Origin: Kumtagia sp963839725
GTDB taxonomy: Bacteria; Pseudomonadota; Alphaproteobacteria; Rhizobiales; Rhizobiaceae
Assembly: GCA_963839725.1 (NCBI GenBank)
Contig: CAWIWT010000031.1
Location: 62,001 to 126,000, forward strand
Direction of reading: 5' to 3'
DNA: 64,000 bases
Under the pieces are notes generated by a model, which was not told the origin of the DNA, ran no database searches, and saw only the letters and a list, made by a program, of their open reading frames with translations. Positions 35,045-44,674 of this stretch are shown in pieces; the first letter of the stretch is position 1, and the number at the start of each line of letters is the position of its first letter. The translations under genes were made by a program, and so were the position numbers.

Positions 35045-36358
35045 CTAGTCCGCCCGCTCAATCCGGATCACCTGTGGCTTGTCGGTCAGGTGGCCGTCCT
35101 TGGTGATGCCGTCCACGGCCTTGCGCACCGCCGCTTCCGTCGTTTCATGCGTGACGAGAATGACCGTCTTGCGCTCGTCGCCATTGTTCTCGGCGGCGCG
35201 CTGCACAATCGACTCAAGCGAAATCTTGTTGTCGGCCATGCGCTTGGCGACGGCGGCGAACACACCAACGCGATCATGCACCGTCAGGCGGATGAAGTAG
35301 CCGCCCTCATGCGAACGCATCTTGGCGCGTTTGTAGGGCTTGAGCTCCCGCACTGGGCGTCCGAACACCGGGCCATGCTGGAAGCCTGGGCGGCTCTTGG
35401 CGATATCGGCGATGTCGCCGACCACCGCCGAGGCGGTCGCATTGCCGCCGGCGCCGGGACCGGAGAGCAGCAACTCGCCCAGGATATCGGTCTCGATCGC
35501 CACTGCATTGGTGACGCCGTGCACCTGCGCGATCACCGAAGCGGTCGGCACCATGGTCGGATGCACGCGCTGCTCGATGCCGCTCTCCGTGCGTTGGGCG
35601 ACGCCCAGCAGCTTGATGCGGTAGCCGAGCTCGGCGGCGGCCCGGATATCGGCCTGGGTGATGTTCGATATGCCCTCGAGATAAATGTTGTCCGCCGCAA
35701 TCTTCGTGCCGAACGCCAGGCTGGTCAGGATCGAAAGCTTGTGTGCTGTATCGTTGCCCTCGATGTCGAAGGTCGGGTCGGCCTCGGCATAGCCAAGCCG
35801 CTGCGCATCCTTGAGACAAGCATCGAACGAGATGCCCTCAGCCTCCATGCGGGTGAGGATGTAGTTGCAGGTGCCGTTGAGAATGCCGAAGACGCGCGAG
35901 ACGGTGTTGCCGGCAAGCGCCTCGCGCATCGTCTTGATAACCGGAATGCCGCCAGCGACCGCCGCCTCGTAGTTGAGCAACACACCCTTCTTTTCAGCAA
36001 TTTCCGCCAAGGCCACGCCATGCTTGGCGAGCAGCGCCTTGTTGGCGGTCACAACGTGCCGCCCGGACTCAAGCGCGGCCCTGACGCAAGCCAGCGCCAT
36101 GCCGTCAGCCCCGCCGATCAATTCAACGAAGACGTCGATATTGTTCGACTTGGCGAGGTCGACCGGATTGTCGAGCCAGAGCACATCGTCAAGGTCGACA
36201 CCACGATCCTTGCCGCGGTCGCGCGCCGACACCGCCGACACAACGACATCACGGCCACACTGCCGAGTAAGCTCGGCGGACTTTCCGGTGACCACGCGCG
36301 CCACCGACGCACCAACCGTGCCGAGACCGGCAATTCCAACGCGCAATGCTTCAGCCAT
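35045..36358 (-). CDS. hom: Homoserine dehydrogenase
   Basis: 437 residues from ATG 36358 (MAEALRVGIAGLGTVGAS); the longer frame runs back into the aminotransferase gene. It reduces aspartate semialdehyde to homoserine, the branch point to threonine and methionine. The Rossmann nucleotide site is GIAGLGTVG; catalytic and substrate residues are in GILNGTCNYILTRME and YAEADPTFDIEGNDTAHKL. A C-terminal ACT domain (YFIRLTVHDRVGVFAAVAK) points to feedback control by threonine. It follows the aminotransferase by 40 bases. Confidence 0.95.
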   Translation of the reverse strand: MAEALRVGIAGLGTVGASVARVVTGKSAELTRQCGRDVVVSAVSARDRGKDRGVDLDDVLWLDNPVDLAKSNNIDVFVELIGGADGMALACVRAALESGRHVVTANKALLAKHGVALAEIAEKKGVLLNYEAAVAGGIPVIKTMREALAGNTVSRVFGILNGTCNYILTRMEAEGISFDACLKDAQRLGYAEADPTFDIEGNDTAHKLSILTSLAFGTKIAADNIYLEGISNITQADIRAAAELGYRIKLLGVAQRTESGIEQRVHPTMVPTASVIAQVHGVTNAVAIETDILGELLLSGPGAGGNATASAVVGDIADIAKSRPGFQHGPVFGRPVRELKPYKRAKMRSHEGGYFIRLTVHDRVGVFAAVAKRMADNKISLESIVQRAAENNGDERKTVILVTHETTEAAVRKAVDGITKDGHLTDKPQVIRIERAD

Positions 36359-36398
36359 GTCCGGCGAGCCTCTCGATTCTATCAATTTGGCTGCAGGC

Positions 36399-37616
36399 TT
36401 ACCGATGAGCGGCGAGCGGCACAACATTGTTGGGCTGCTTGGATGCCGTTGACAGGAAGCGCTTGATGTTGCGCGCCGCCTGTCTAATGCGGTGCTCGTT
36501 CTCGACCAGTGCGATACGCACATGGTCGTCTCCGTGCTCGCCAAAGCCGATGCCCGGCGCGACCGCTACATCGGCGTGTTCGATCAGCAGTTTGGAGTAT
36601 TCCAGCGAGCCCAGATGACGGAACGGCTCGGGGATCGGCGCCCAGGCGAACATAGAAGCCGCTGGAGCAGGTATGGCCCAGCCTGCGCGTGCGAAAGTGT
36701 CCACCATCACATCGCGGCGCTTGCGATAAACGTCCCGAACCTCGGCTATATCCGCACCGTCGCCATTGAGGGCCGTAGTCGCCGCCACCTGGATCGGCGT
36801 GAATGCGCCATAGTCCAGATAAGACTTCACGCGGGTCAACGCCGCAATCAGACGCTCATTGCCGACCGCAAAGCCCATGCGCCAGCCTGGCATGGAAAAG
36901 GTTTTCGACATCGAAGTGAACTCGACCGTGACGTCGATCGCGCCCGGTACCTGAAGAACCGAGGGCGGTGGATTGCCGTCGAAATAGATCTCCGAATAAG
37001 CGAGATCTGAAAGGATGATGATGTCGTTCTTCTTCGCGAAGGAGACGACGTCCTTGTAGAAATCAAGGCTCGCGACCAGTGCCGTCGGATTCGATGGGTA
37101 GTTCAGGATCAGCGCCAGCGGCTTCGGAATCGAATGGCGGATACCCCGCTCCAGCGCAGGAATGAAGCCGTCATCCGGTTCGACCTGCAGCGAGCGGATG
37201 ACACCGCCCGACATGATGAAGCCGAAGGCATGGATAGGATAGGTCGGGTTCGGGCACAGAACCACATCGCCAGGCGCGGTGATGGCCTGCGCCATGTTTG
37301 CGAAGCCTTCCTTTGAGCCGAGCGTGGCGACGACCTGGGTTTCGGGGTCGAGCTTCACGCCGAAGCGGCGGGCGTAGTAGTTGGCCTGGGCACGGCGTAG
37401 GCCGGGAATGCCACGCGACGACGAATAGCGATGGGTGCGCGGGTCGCGCACGACCTCGCACAGCTTGTCGACAATCGCCTTCGGGGTCGGAAGATCGGGA
37501 TTGCCCATGCCGAGATCGACGATATCGGCACCTTTCGACCGGGCGCTGGCCTTCAGCCGGTTGACCTGCTCGAAGACATAGGGCGGAAGTCGGCGAACCT
37601 TGTGAAATTCTTCCAT
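36399..37616 (-). CDS. Class I/II PLP aminotransferase (alanine/LL-DAP type)
   Basis: 405 residues. EEFHKVRRLPPYVFEQVNRLK and DLGMGNPDLPTP open the fold; NYPSNPTALVAS and SMSKTFSMPGWRMGF hold the pyridoxal phosphate contacts, with the Schiff-base lysine in the latter. It belongs to the group of AlaC and LL-diaminopimelate-like aminotransferases; glutamate-pyruvate transamination is the best guess. It is the first gene of the probable aminotransferase-hom-glpX-recJ operon, so a role in aspartate-family metabolism is possible. The symbol alaC would fit but is not certain. Confidence 0.9.
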   Translation of the reverse strand: MEEFHKVRRLPPYVFEQVNRLKASARSKGADIVDLGMGNPDLPTPKAIVDKLCEVVRDPRTHRYSSSRGIPGLRRAQANYYARRFGVKLDPETQVVATLGSKEGFANMAQAITAPGDVVLCPNPTYPIHAFGFIMSGGVIRSLQVEPDDGFIPALERGIRHSIPKPLALILNYPSNPTALVASLDFYKDVVSFAKKNDIIILSDLAYSEIYFDGNPPPSVLQVPGAIDVTVEFTSMSKTFSMPGWRMGFAVGNERLIAALTRVKSYLDYGAFTPIQVAATTALNGDGADIAEVRDVYRKRRDVMVDTFARAGWAIPAPAASMFAWAPIPEPFRHLGSLEYSKLLIEHADVAVAPGIGFGEHGDDHVRIALVENEHRIRQAARNIKRFLSTASKQPNNVVPLAAHR

Positions 37617-37683
37617 GATCGTTCCAACAGGCAGGATTTGGGGCGTTGCGCGCCTATATACGCAAAGCCGGATGAGGTCGAGC

Positions 37684-38052
37684 TTATTGCTGGCCTTCGA
37701 TTTGCTTCAACGTGTCGGGGCCGTGAGTTTCGGCAAGGTTTTTCAAGAGAACGGGATCGCCCGTCGTGCCGGCGCCCTTCCCGGCTGCTGCCTGCCGCGA
37801 GCGAGCGGATTGCACCCGGTTCTTCAGGTTGGCCGCCTCTTCTTCTGTCATCGGCGCCGCCGCCACTTGCGGCGGCACGTTCAGGTTCGGATAGGTGCCC
37901 GTGTTGATCGCGCCGGCCGCTCCAGCGGCGGACATCGGGTCTGGCTGGCTCGACATGCAGCCGCTGATAGCCATCACGCCGGCGACGGCGGCGGCAAGCA
38001 GGCAATAGCGCGGCGAAACGACCAACGCGAAAAATTTGCGATCGATTGTCAT
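37684..38052 (-). CDS. Small secreted lipoprotein, unknown function
   Basis: 122 residues from the second of two ATGs (AGGG lies 7 bases upstream; the first ATG at 38058 is too close to it). The N-terminus has a signal helix and lipobox, VAGVMAISGCMSSQPDP, so the mature protein should be lipid-anchored with about 90 residues in the periplasm. The rest is disordered (alanine, glycine, proline rich) and then helical: TEEEAANLKNRVQSARSRQ and a last segment LKNLAETHGPDTLKQIEGQQ. No domain is recognised. It is divergent from phaC. Confidence 0.75.
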   Translation of the reverse strand: MTIDRKFFALVVSPRYCLLAAAVAGVMAISGCMSSQPDPMSAAGAAGAINTGTYPNLNVPPQVAAAPMTEEEAANLKNRVQSARSRQAAAGKGAGTTGDPVLLKNLAETHGPDTLKQIEGQQ

Positions 38053-38158
38053 GTTCATGCCCTGAAGGCTCCGCTACACCGGCGCTGACTCGTATTGGAC
38101 CCTTTCGAACGTGTCATGATACTATGTCAACAAAAAGCCTCGGGAGGATTGAGACAGA

Positions 38159-39985
38159 ATGACCAAATCCGCCGATTCGGACAAGAAAAACGCCGATTCG
38201 AGCTCTGTTGAACAGTACCTCGTGAAGGATCCGGAGCGTTTTGCGCTCAATCTTGCGCGTATGATCGAACAGGCCGGCAAAGCTGCGGCCGCGTGGGCGG
38301 AGCCGCGCGAGAAGGGCGAAGTGCGCGACAGCGTCGCCGAGCCCGTCACCGACATGGTCAAGACCTTCTCGAAACTCACCGAATACTGGCTATCCGATCC
38401 CCAGCGCGCCCTGGAAGCGCAGACGAAGCTGTTCGCCGGTTACATGAATGTCTGGGCAAACGCGGTGCAGCGCGCCAGTGGCGAGCAGACGGAAGACGCC
38501 GTGCAACCCGAGAAGGGCGACAAGCGCTTTCAGGACCCGGAATGGGGCCGCAATGCCTTCTTCGATTTCCTCAAGCAGGCCTATCTGGTGACTTCGCGCT
38601 GGGCGGGCGAACTTGCCGAGCAAGCCGAAGGGCTGGACGACCACACGCGCCACAAGGCGAGCTTTTACGTGAAGCAGGTGGCCAACGCGATTTCGCCGTC
38701 GAACTTCATCCTGACCAACCCCGAACTTTTCCGCGAGACCGTTGCGAGCAGCGGCGAAAACCTCGTCAAGGGTATGAAGATGCTGGCGGAGGATATCGCC
38801 GCGGGTGGCGGCGACCTCAGGCTGCGGCAGGCTGATTACAGGCCGTTCGAGATCGGCAAGAATGTTGCGGTAACACCCGGCAAGGTGGTCGGACGCAGCG
38901 ACGTCGCCGAGATCCTGCAATACGAGCCAACGACGGACACGGTCCTGAAGCGGCCATTGCTGATCTGCCCGCCCTGGATCAACAAATTCTATATTCTCGA
39001 CCTCAACCCGCAGAAATCCTTCATCCGCTGGGCGATCGAGCAGGGCCACACGGTCTTCGTCATTTCCTGGATCAATCCTGACGAGCGCCACGGCATGAAG
39101 GGATGGGAGGCCTATATCCGCGAAGGGCTGCAATATGCGCTCGACACGGTTCAGGCGACGACCGGCGAGAAGCAGGTCAACGCCATCGGCTATTGCGTCG
39201 GCGGGACGCTCCTGGCGGCGGCTCTCGCGCTGTTGGAGCAGGAGGGTGACGACCGCATCGCGTCGGTCACCTTCTTCACAACCCAGGTTGACTTCACCCA
39301 TGCCGGCGACCTCAAGGTCTTCGTCGACGAGGACCAGATCACCGCGGTCGAAAAGGCGATGGGCGAGAAGGGCTATCTCGACGGCACCAAGATGGCGACC
39401 GCCTTCAATATGCTGCGGTCCGGTGACCTCATCTGGCCTTATGTCGTGAACAACTATATGCGGGGCAAGGATCCCCTACCCTTCGACCTGCTTTACTGGA
39501 ACGCGGATTCGACGCGCATGGCGGCGGCGAACCATTCCTTCTACCTGCGCAATTGCTATCTCGAGAACAACCTGGCGAAGGGCCAAATGGAGATAGCCGG
39601 GCACCATTTGTCGCTTGGCGATATAACCATCCCTGTCTACAACCTCTCCGCGAAGGAAGACCATATCGCGCCGGCGCGCTCGGTGTTCCTCGGCTGCAAA
39701 TACTTCGGCGGGCCTGTCGAATTCGTGATGGCCGGCTCAGGCCACATTGCCGGTGTCGTCAACCCGCCCGCGCAAAACAAATACCAGTACTGGACCGGTG
39801 GACCGGCCATTGGAGATTTCGATGGCTGGTTCGCGAAAGCCATCGAGACGCCTGGCTCTTGGTGGCCGCATTGGCAGAAGTGGATCGAGCAGCGGGACGC
39901 CAAGACTGTCCCCGCGCGCAAGCCGGGCGAGCATGGCAAGGTGCTGGGCGATGCGCCAGGGACTTATGTGAGGGTGCGGGTTTAA
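38159..39985 (+). CDS. phaC: Class I poly(R)-hydroxyalkanoate synthase
   Basis: 608 residues. It polymerises (R)-3-hydroxyacyl-CoA on the granule surface. The lipase-like box is AIGYCVGGTLLAAAL with nucleophile Cys346; the catalytic Asp is in SAKEDHIAP and His in AGSGHIAGVVNPP. The N-terminal PhaC region (about 85-260) has WAGELAEQAEGLDDHTRHKA, and PLLICPPWINKFYILDL marks the start of the hydrolase fold. No phaE is adjacent, in keeping with class I. phaA and phaB are not in the window; a phasin gene lies 8 kb away. Confidence 0.96.
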   Translation: MTKSADSDKKNADSSSVEQYLVKDPERFALNLARMIEQAGKAAAAWAEPREKGEVRDSVAEPVTDMVKTFSKLTEYWLSDPQRALEAQTKLFAGYMNVWANAVQRASGEQTEDAVQPEKGDKRFQDPEWGRNAFFDFLKQAYLVTSRWAGELAEQAEGLDDHTRHKASFYVKQVANAISPSNFILTNPELFRETVASSGENLVKGMKMLAEDIAAGGGDLRLRQADYRPFEIGKNVAVTPGKVVGRSDVAEILQYEPTTDTVLKRPLLICPPWINKFYILDLNPQKSFIRWAIEQGHTVFVISWINPDERHGMKGWEAYIREGLQYALDTVQATTGEKQVNAIGYCVGGTLLAAALALLEQEGDDRIASVTFFTTQVDFTHAGDLKVFVDEDQITAVEKAMGEKGYLDGTKMATAFNMLRSGDLIWPYVVNNYMRGKDPLPFDLLYWNADSTRMAAANHSFYLRNCYLENNLAKGQMEIAGHHLSLGDITIPVYNLSAKEDHIAPARSVFLGCKYFGGPVEFVMAGSGHIAGVVNPPAQNKYQYWTGGPAIGDFDGWFAKAIETPGSWWPHWQKWIEQRDAKTVPARKPGEHGKVLGDAPGTYVRVRV

Positions 39986-39995
39986 ACCCGCCTTA

Positions 39996-41069
39996 TCAGC
40001 AGACTTGCACCGAAACGGCGCGTTCCGCGGCAAGCCATCCGGCGACCTTCCAGATCACCGGCACGGCCAGCATCGAGGCATAGGCGTCAATCGCATAGTG
40101 CCAACCCAAATGCACCGACCCCACGAAGATGATCATCGCGAAAATCGCGGCAAGGATAGTCAGGCGCCGGCTGATGTGCCGCGCTGCAAGCACCAAGAGG
40201 ACACACATCGCGTTGTGGACGGACGGCATGGCGGAAATGCCGGAGATCGTGGTGCTTGCACCCTTCGCGAAAGTGTCCCAGAGCACTTCGCGAACCGCCA
40301 TGGTTTTGAGTCCGAACTCGGCATCCACACCAATAAGCGCATCAACCAGAGGCGTGAAGGAAGAAATCCCTCCAACAAGGCGGTCGTAGAAAATCGGACC
40401 ACCGGATGCGCACAAAGTCGCGATCACGATCCCCAGCCCCGCCCAGACCAGCGCGTAGGAGATCAGGAACCGATGCCGAAGCGGTGACGGCGGCGAAACG
40501 ATCGCGGCGCCAAGCGGCAAGAACACCGCAAAAAACCATAGGTAGTAAAGGTTATCTATGACCCAGGTGGCGGGTCCGTAGCCAAAAGCCATTTCCGTAA
40601 TTCGCCAGGGGTCGATGCCAAAATGAACTGACCTGTCCAAATGGGCGAAAAACGGATCCAGCTTGTAGTCACGAAAGCCGCCAATGCTGGACTTGAAGTG
40701 CGCGAAGCTGTTCATCAGCAGCGCCGCACCAAGTGCGGCTGAGACCGAGAGCTTTGCGTTGTTTCGATTTAGCGCGGTCTCACGAAGGAACTTAACACCG
40801 GCGGACACTGAGCCTAGTTCAGCGCTTTTGGCTAGAACGGAGAGGCTCATCCATAAAAATATCCCCGAGGCGATCGTCCCAATACTGAATAGTATCGTGC
40901 TGCGCAGCAATGCAGCAGAATTTTCAATGAGATAGAGACGTGCCAGGACGACAATCCCAACCACTGCAAGAAAATACCCCTGCATGCGCATATTGAGGGA
41001 TAGCCAACGCTGCAGCCCTGCAAACCTGGAAGCGATTGGATCGGAGCTTGCCGGATAGAGGCTATGCAT
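39996..41069 (-). CDS. PAP2-like membrane phosphatase/phosphotransferase (first of three)
   Basis: 357 residues with about nine hydrophobic helices. The PAP2 core is in the C-terminal third: ISAMPSVHNAMCVLLVLA carries the first histidine motif and VGSVHLGWHYAIDAYASML the second. The layout, with an N-terminal helical half and HFGIDPWRITEMAFGYGP before the core, is that of the PAP2_3 / Aur1-like group, which transfers or removes phosphate head groups of lipids. Its start overlaps the end of the upstream PAP2 gene by eight bases. Substrate unknown; lipid A, undecaprenyl phosphate or a sphingolipid-like lipid are candidates. Confidence 0.82.
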   Translation of the reverse strand: MHSLYPASSDPIASRFAGLQRWLSLNMRMQGYFLAVVGIVVLARLYLIENSAALLRSTILFSIGTIASGIFLWMSLSVLAKSAELGSVSAGVKFLRETALNRNNAKLSVSAALGAALLMNSFAHFKSSIGGFRDYKLDPFFAHLDRSVHFGIDPWRITEMAFGYGPATWVIDNLYYLWFFAVFLPLGAAIVSPPSPLRHRFLISYALVWAGLGIVIATLCASGGPIFYDRLVGGISSFTPLVDALIGVDAEFGLKTMAVREVLWDTFAKGASTTISGISAMPSVHNAMCVLLVLAARHISRRLTILAAIFAMIIFVGSVHLGWHYAIDAYASMLAVPVIWKVAGWLAAERAVSVQVC

Positions 41070-42045
41070 TTGAGGGCGAGTTTGCTCGGGAGGTGATCCG
41101 CCCTGCCCACCACCAGGAGAAACCCGCTACGAGCGCTCCAGCAAGTCCATCAATCATGTGATGCCCGCCATCCACCGGCGTTGAAAGCAGCACGCATAAA
41201 TTCAAAACCGCCACCGGCACAAACAACCAACGCATTTTCCAGAATGCGAGGACGACAAGCATCGACAATGTGCAGTGGTAGGACGGGAATGCAATGAGGC
41301 CCTTTGCACCCTGAAGTGAAATCAAGCTCAGCACACCACTTCGCAGATCAAAGAACGTCTGCTTGTAGGCCAAATCCACAAAGGGTGAGTTTGCATGCAG
41401 AAAGCTCTCGGGTGGTCTGATGGTGGCGAGGGCGCCGGCCGCCGGGAACAAGCCTGAGATGGCGATACAAACCAACGCGCCAATCATGACGGCAGAAACA
41501 AATCTGGCTGCCCCGGTGGGATCCTTCGCAAAACTCAGCATTATGACGGTCAGCGCCACCTGCGATAGTGTCGTCATGTATACGAGACTGGACAGCGTAC
41601 CGAGCAGCGGCCTCTCGTTGACGAAAGCGACGTAGTTTGTCCAGTCAAAGCCTAGAACCGAATCTGCATATATTAGGCTTTGATCTATGAGAGGGAGATT
41701 CAGGGAGGTAACAAGATAGCTGAGAACCGAGGCGACCGCTGTAAACGAAAGCAGCGCCGCGGTCTGGTAGCACCCTGTTGCGAGATGTGGATTCGGCCTC
41801 TTTACTGTGTATACATAAGATATGCCCAGCATAAGCGCGCAAACGAGCACAGCAGTCAATACGCTCGCTGTATCGAATGTAAAACTGCCCGCATAAATCC
41901 AGATAGCGTCCAATACTCCAATGGCGAAAATGAGCAACAGCTTGCTGTTTGTTCGCAGCAACTGCGTGACAGCGAAGGCCGCTTTGTCGGAAACTGGTGA
42001 AAAATCTACCTGCGCCATCTGCATCCTCATTTTGTGCGGAAGCAT
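41062..42045 (-). CDS. PAP2-like membrane phosphatase/phosphotransferase (second of three)
   Basis: 327 residues, or fewer if one of the nearby ATGs (42030, 42018) is used. Eight or so hydrophobic helices; FPSYHCTLSMLVVLAFWK and STPVDGGHHMIDGLAGALVA carry the two histidine motifs of the PAP2 superfamily, and the region before them (GFDWTNYVAFVNERPLLGT) matches the PAP2_3 layout. Codon use is richer in A/T than in the flanking metabolic genes, which hints at transfer. It is cotranscribed with the first PAP2 gene (eight-base overlap). Confidence 0.8.
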   Translation of the reverse strand: MLPHKMRMQMAQVDFSPVSDKAAFAVTQLLRTNSKLLLIFAIGVLDAIWIYAGSFTFDTASVLTAVLVCALMLGISYVYTVKRPNPHLATGCYQTAALLSFTAVASVLSYLVTSLNLPLIDQSLIYADSVLGFDWTNYVAFVNERPLLGTLSSLVYMTTLSQVALTVIMLSFAKDPTGAARFVSAVMIGALVCIAISGLFPAAGALATIRPPESFLHANSPFVDLAYKQTFFDLRSGVLSLISLQGAKGLIAFPSYHCTLSMLVVLAFWKMRWLFVPVAVLNLCVLLSTPVDGGHHMIDGLAGALVAGFSWWWAGRITSRANSPSNA

Positions 42046-42210
42046 AGGAAACAGGCGTTAAAAGTCGGATAAGGGGCATCGAAAAGTTACGCAGGAGTCG
42101 GCCTAATAGATGTCCCGAATAATAGGTGGCAGGAAATGCGTGAATCCGTATAGGCCACGCTACCCTCTATGAATGACTTGGCTTTTGCTGCTTCAAGAAT
42201 GTGAAATGAG

Positions 42211-42561
42211 TCAGCTTGGTACAAACATCCCTAAAATTAGAATAAATTCGCTTGTGAGGATCCCAAGAATAATTCTTTTCCTTCCGAAGAGATATGCACC
42301 AAATCCTCCCGCCACAGCACCGATCCTCAACAGCAGCGCGGTCTGCGCCAATGTTCCGGTTGGAAACACGATCAGATTGCCGATCACTGCTGCAACCAGC
42401 GCCGTTGCGATAGCGCGCACGAGAACGATCGCATCGGATGTTTCGGAAATGCGCCCGCCGAAGTACACGCCGAGGAAGCGCCATATGTCCGTCGCCAGCC
42501 AGCCGGCGATCAGGATGAAGAGAAAATGCCACCACCAGGCGTCATAGGCATGAAAGGTCAT
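42211..42561 (-). CDS. azlD: AzlD-family small subunit of a branched-chain amino acid exporter
   Basis: 116 residues from ATG 42561 (MTFHAYDAWWWHFLFIL), which overlaps the azlC stop by four bases. Four hydrophobic helices; WLATDIWRFLGVYFGGRISE and LVRAIATALVAAVIGNLIVF match AzlD. AzlD works with AzlC to export branched-chain amino acids or their analogues. Confidence 0.85.
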   Translation of the reverse strand: MTFHAYDAWWWHFLFILIAGWLATDIWRFLGVYFGGRISETSDAIVLVRAIATALVAAVIGNLIVFPTGTLAQTALLLRIGAVAGGFGAYLFGRKRIILGILTSEFILILGMFVPS

Positions 42562-43309
42562 GCTCGCACCACTGACCGGCCGCCAAAGCGTTTGTGAATC
42601 AGGTAGGCGATCAAGCCGCCAACAAGACCGGCCAACAGCAGGTCGAAGCCTGGAAACAGCATATGAAACACCGGGCCGAGGACAAGCCCGAGCAGCATCG
42701 CTACATGCGCTGCCCGTTCTCGCGCCGAGTTCCATACCGACGTCAGGAAATAGATCGGCGTCAGCAGGAGCAATGCGGCCGTCATCCAATCTGGGAGATT
42801 GTCGATCATGATGTAGACAATCGCGACCAGTGCCATGTTACTAAGCGTTAGCGTCGAGCCCAGTCCAGCATAGTAGGCGGTGCGCATCGGACGCGGGATG
42901 CCGCGAACCTGTCCATGGCAAGAACCCAGGAAGTCACCGCAACGAAATGCGAGAGGGCGTAAAGCACCCATTTGCGGGTCTTCTCGGCACTCAATTCCGG
43001 CATGAGCGCGACCACCATCGGCATCAGACGCATGGAAGAAATCGCCACGGCGAAAGCCGCCGCAGGCAAGGACGCACCAGACAGGATCGCGCCAATCAGC
43101 ACCACCTTTGCAGGCAACGCCCAAACGACACCCGTCATGAAAACCGCTTCGACCAGCGTGAAACCCAACTCCTTAGCAAGGCTGGCGAAGCCGATGAAGG
43201 CACTCGCCAGGATCATGCCCGGCACTGAATAGGCGGCACGCACGCCACGGAAGTACCAACGGCGCGTGGAGTTGATCGCCGGACCCTCGGCTGATTCCTC
43301 AAACGACAT
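42558..43309 (-). pseudogene. azlC: AzlC-family exporter subunit, one-base frameshift
   Basis: Two leftward frames make one AzlC protein of about 250 residues. The first, from ATG 43309 (MSFEESAEGPAINS), covers VPGMILASAFIGFASLAKE and SSMRLMPMVVALMPEL, then ends out of frame; the second resumes with VRGIPRPMRTAYYAGLG and continues to the end with LLAGLVGGLIAYLIHKRF. One G is missing from a GG run near 42912-42914 (GGG expected after the codons for MD). The downstream azlD is intact and overlaps by four bases. The lesion may be a sequencing error. Confidence 0.85.
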
Positions 43310-43462
43310 GGCTACACGCGTAGCACGAGGCCCTGCCGCTGCAAAAAGGTCTCCGATCCCAGGGATTTTCCACGCAGAGCATAGTGCGCAGAGCAATTGC
43401 AAAACGCTCGCTTAGCACTATCGCAACCTTTCTACGCTACGGATGGCCGAGCGAGGTCGCCT

Positions 43463-44605
43463 ATGAAGAACGTCACTTTCGAAGCTGCTTTTCCAAACAA
43501 AATATATGATTTCATTTCTTCCCTGGCGGTCGAAGTGACGATCTCCTTCAAGCGGCATATATTCGTATACGCAATACCTGTCTTATCTTTCGCTGTCGCA
43601 ATTGTGGTTGGAGAGAAAACCGGAAATCACACGGATTTTGGAGCTCTAAGTAACTTCGGACGCTACATTCTTTTGGCTATAGTAGGCGGTTGCTTGCTCT
43701 TCTCGAGTTATAAGCTCGCGTGGCTCGCAGTGGTTGAACGCAACCCTTCGCCGACGCGAGCCTTCCTCAATTCGCTCAAGTGGCTCCTTTCCGGCTTCCT
43801 CCTTCAACCGCAGAGGCTGGCAAACACTTTGCACGGCCTCTGCGCCTTCACGATCGTTGCCACGGCTTTCTCGGTGCTGAAGGGTGCCATCGCAATTCTT
43901 CATCCGTTCTCCTGGGACGTTGTTCTGTCGAACATCGATCGATCCCTGCACTTCGGCCGACTTCCGCATGAATGGCTGGGATGGCCGACGAGTTCACCGA
44001 CCGCGATTTTCGCCGTCAACATCGCCTATAATCTTTGGTTCATTGCGCTGCTTGGCAGCATGCTAATCGCGGCATGTACTGAGAAAGACAGTGTTTTGCG
44101 GCATCGCTACTTCATCAGCTCGTTTGCGGTCTGGTTCTTCGCGGGATTTCTTCTCGCAACCGGATTTTCGTCCGCAGGTCCCTGCTACTATGCACGGCTG
44201 GGGCTTGGCGAAATTTACCAGCCTCTGATGGACAAGCTAGCAAATGCAAACGACATCTATCCGATCTGGGCCTTATCGACACAGGACAAACTGTGGGACG
44301 GTTATATCGGCGTAACGGATGGCAGCATGGGCATTTCCGCTTTCCCCTCGATGCACGTCGCCATCGCTGTCCTCATGGCGCTATACGGCTACAGTCGCTC
44401 GCCTGCCGTTGGTATTGTGATGTGGATGTTCGCGGGCACCATTCTTGTCGGCTCGGTTGCTCTCGGTTGGCACTACGCGGTCGACGGCTATGGCGGCGCG
44501 CTCTTGTCGATCTTGATCTGGAAAGCGACAGGCTGGTTTTGTGCTCGTTTTCCGAGCGCTCAATTGGCGCAAGAATCGGAATACAACCGCGCGGCCGCTC
44601 AATAG
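43463..44605 (+). CDS. PAP2-like membrane phosphatase/phosphotransferase (third of three)
   Basis: 380 residues from ATG 43463 with GAGG at 7 bases. About nine hydrophobic helices. The PAP2 motifs are SAFPSMHVAIAVLMALYG and LVGSVALGWHYAVDGYGGAL. The spacing and the segment LSNIDRSLHFGRLPHEWLG closely parallel the first PAP2 gene (HLDRSVHFGIDPW), so the two are paralogues. It is divergent from azlC. The 5' third has A/T-rich codons, unlike clpA next door. Confidence 0.82.
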   Translation: MKNVTFEAAFPNKIYDFISSLAVEVTISFKRHIFVYAIPVLSFAVAIVVGEKTGNHTDFGALSNFGRYILLAIVGGCLLFSSYKLAWLAVVERNPSPTRAFLNSLKWLLSGFLLQPQRLANTLHGLCAFTIVATAFSVLKGAIAILHPFSWDVVLSNIDRSLHFGRLPHEWLGWPTSSPTAIFAVNIAYNLWFIALLGSMLIAACTEKDSVLRHRYFISSFAVWFFAGFLLATGFSSAGPCYYARLGLGEIYQPLMDKLANANDIYPIWALSTQDKLWDGYIGVTDGSMGISAFPSMHVAIAVLMALYGYSRSPAVGIVMWMFAGTILVGSVALGWHYAVDGYGGALLSILIWKATGWFCARFPSAQLAQESEYNRAAAQ

Positions 44606-44622
44606 CGGTAACGGCCTCCAAC

Positions 44623-44655
44623 GAAAAACGGCCCGCTCTTGGCGGGCCGTTTTTC
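44623..44655. terminator. Bidirectional rho-independent terminator
   Basis: A 14-bp perfect stem (GAAAAACGGCCCGC with GCGGGCCGTTTTTC, loop TCTTG) lies between the convergent third PAP2 gene and clpA, with A and T runs inside the stem ends for both directions. Confidence 0.9.
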
Positions 44656-44674
44656 TGCAGGTCAGAGGCGGACG

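Noticed and set aside
34777..35061. 94-codon leftward open frame between glpX and hom
   Set aside because: Overlaps the hom stop, has no ribosome site, and its composition is that of a shadow frame; no family resemblance.
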